5,473 nt of DNA from Gemmataceae bacterium (GTDB lineage: Bacteria > Planctomycetota > Planctomycetia > Gemmatales > Gemmataceae): positions 1 through 5,473 of the forward strand of contig JADLBT010000426.1 of assembly GCA_020847555.1 (NCBI GenBank). The letters run 5' to 3'. The position numbers and the translations under genes were made by a program. Below are positions 4,484 through 5,473 of the stretch, piece by piece. Under the pieces are notes generated by a model. The model ran no database searches. It saw only the letters and a program-made list of their open reading frames with translations, and had not been told where the DNA came from. How positions within the stretch are numbered: position 1 is the first letter of the stretch; each line of letters begins with the position of its first letter.

Positions 4484-5473
4484 GTGTCTCTTCTACGCCT
4501 CAACTAGCTACTCCGGAAGAAGTCCTGCGATTCCTCGGCAGCGCTCGGGTCGTAGCGCTCGACCTCGAAACCACCGGACTCTCGGCTCTGACCGACCGCG
4601 TGCGACTCCTGGCGATGCACGACGGTAGGCGGAGCATTGTCATGGACTGCTTCGCCTACCCTCTCGGATCCGTACTCGATGCTCTCAAGGACAAGATTCT
4701 CGTCATCTTTAACGCGATGTTTGATCTGGGGTTCTTGTGGCAAGCGGGTCTGAAAGATTTACCTGAAACTGTGGACCTTTACGTTCTGGCTCAACTGTGC
4801 GTGGCCGGAGAGGGCGAACACGGATTCCCCTCGTTATCGCTGGCTTCATGTTGCTACCGGTGGCTGCAAGGGATGCTGCTGGACAAAGGCTGCCAACGCA
4901 GTGACTGGTCCGGTGTACTCAGCGCGGAGCAGATTGAATACGCCCACAGAGATGTCCAAGTAATGCACCCACTCATGCAGGCGCTGGACGCCGAGATAAC
5001 GAAATCCGGATTGCAGCGATGCGCTGATATCGAGATGAGAGCCGTCCGAGCTTTCACCTGGTTAGCCCAGAGCGGCGTGCCGTTCGACGTCGAGGCGTGG
5101 ACCAGCCTCGCACGGAAAGCCGCCTCGGAGGTGCAGCGGCTGGAAGCCCAGCTCGACGCGGGCGCTCCGGGGAAGGGCGAGGCGGGTCTGTTCGGCCACC
5201 AGGAGAAGTGGAACTGGAACAGCCCCGACCAGGTCACCGAGGTGTTTGAGCGGCTCGGCTTTTCGATCTCGACAACCGCCGACGCCCAGCTCGCCCTGAT
5301 CGACGACCCGATCGCCGTCCTGCTCCGCCAGCACCGCGAACAGGCTCAGCTCGTGAAGATGTACGGCGGTAACTGGCTGGCCGGTGCGATGATCCGCGAC
5401 GGTCGCGTCTACCCCGGCTGGCGGCAGATCGGGGCCGCGACCGGCCGGTCTGCCTGCGCTCACCCCAACATGA
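4480..5473 (+). CDS. Family A DNA polymerase with 3'-5' exonuclease domain (3' truncated)
   Basis: The frame starts at GTG (GTGA overlap with the HNH stop) and remains open to the right edge; 331 residues are visible. Residues 22-170 are a DEDDy proofreading exonuclease. Exo I is ALDLETTGL (26-34, D28 and E30), Exo II is FNAMFDLGFL (77-86, D82), and Exo III is YAHRD (154-158, Y154 and D158). There is no 5'-3' exonuclease domain before it, so this is a compact phage or Klenow-like polymerase, not full-length cellular Pol I. The polymerase domain begins about residue 180 (IEMRAVRAFTWLAQSGVPFD), followed by WNSPDQVTEVFERLGF (246-261) and RVYPGWRQIGAATGRSACAH (309-328), the TGR...PN motif that precedes the fingers and palm. 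The catalytic palm aspartates lie beyond the window. It would copy the element's genome using primers from the upstream primase-helicase. G+C rises abruptly from about 54% to 69% near the domain boundary, suggesting a mosaic gene. Confidence 0.95.
   Translation, partial: MSVSSTPQLATPEEVLRFLGSARVVALDLETTGLSALTDRVRLLAMHDGRRSIVMDCFAYPLGSVLDALKDKILVIFNAMFDLGFLWQAGLKDLPETVDLYVLAQLCVAGEGEHGFPSLSLASCCYRWLQGMLLDKGCQRSDWSGVLSAEQIEYAHRDVQVMHPLMQALDAEITKSGLQRCADIEMRAVRAFTWLAQSGVPFDVEAWTSLARKAASEVQRLEAQLDAGAPGKGEAGLFGHQEKWNWNSPDQVTEVFERLGFSISTTADAQLALIDDPIAVLLRQHREQAQLVKMYGGNWLAGAMIRDGRVYPGWRQIGAATGRSACAHPNM

Noticed and set aside
5062..5463. Minus-strand open frame of 133 codons opposite the polymerase
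   Set aside because: The plus-strand frame has unmistakable family A polymerase motifs throughout; the antisense product shows no domain.

Overview
This GC-rich window (about 60-70% G+C in the coding regions I counted) reads as part of a DNA replication module of phage or prophage type. All supported genes lie on the plus strand. No ribosomal, tRNA, CRISPR or insertion-sequence signal was found. The host cannot be fixed from the sequence. The base composition and the style of the HNH and primase-helicase proteins would suit a planctomycete or another high-GC bacterium, but this is a weak inference.

Layout, left to right. (1) Positions 2-601 are the C-terminal end of a UvrD/Rep-like superfamily 1 helicase, cut by the left edge. 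(2) Positions 601-1176, overlapping it by one base, encode a DUF669-like presumed single-strand DNA-binding protein ending in an SSB-type tail (EEDIPF). (3) A 128-base gap carries a nested inverted repeat. (4) Positions 1305-3488 encode a primase-helicase fusion: an archaeo-eukaryotic-type primase domain, a linker domain, a RepA-like ATPase and a winged-helix-like tail. (5) Positions 3489-3895 are mostly non-coding and lower in G+C. They hold an imperfect palindrome, a 9-base direct repeat, short tandem repeats and the remnant of a gene with an FRSRLEAR signature. (6) Positions 3896-4483 encode an HNH endonuclease with a C-terminal helix-turn-helix. (7) Positions 4480-5473, overlapping the HNH stop by four bases (GTGA), encode a family A DNA polymerase cut by the right edge. 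The visible part has an intact DEDDy 3'-5' exonuclease domain and the start of the polymerase domain.

Together these supply unwinding (SF1 helicase and RepA-like ATPase), strand coating (SSB-like protein), priming (AEP domain) and proofreading synthesis (Pol A). The HNH gene looks like a mobile guest that is now translationally coupled to the polymerase.

The protein families are known ones, and I do not see a clearly new system. The points most worth a second look are a sharp composition break at the exonuclease/polymerase domain boundary (about 54% to 69% G+C near position 5040), the palindrome with repeats beside the decayed gene, and the structured leader of the primase-helicase gene. No convincing rho-independent terminator or sigma-70 promoter was found, which fits one or two long transcripts that begin outside the window.
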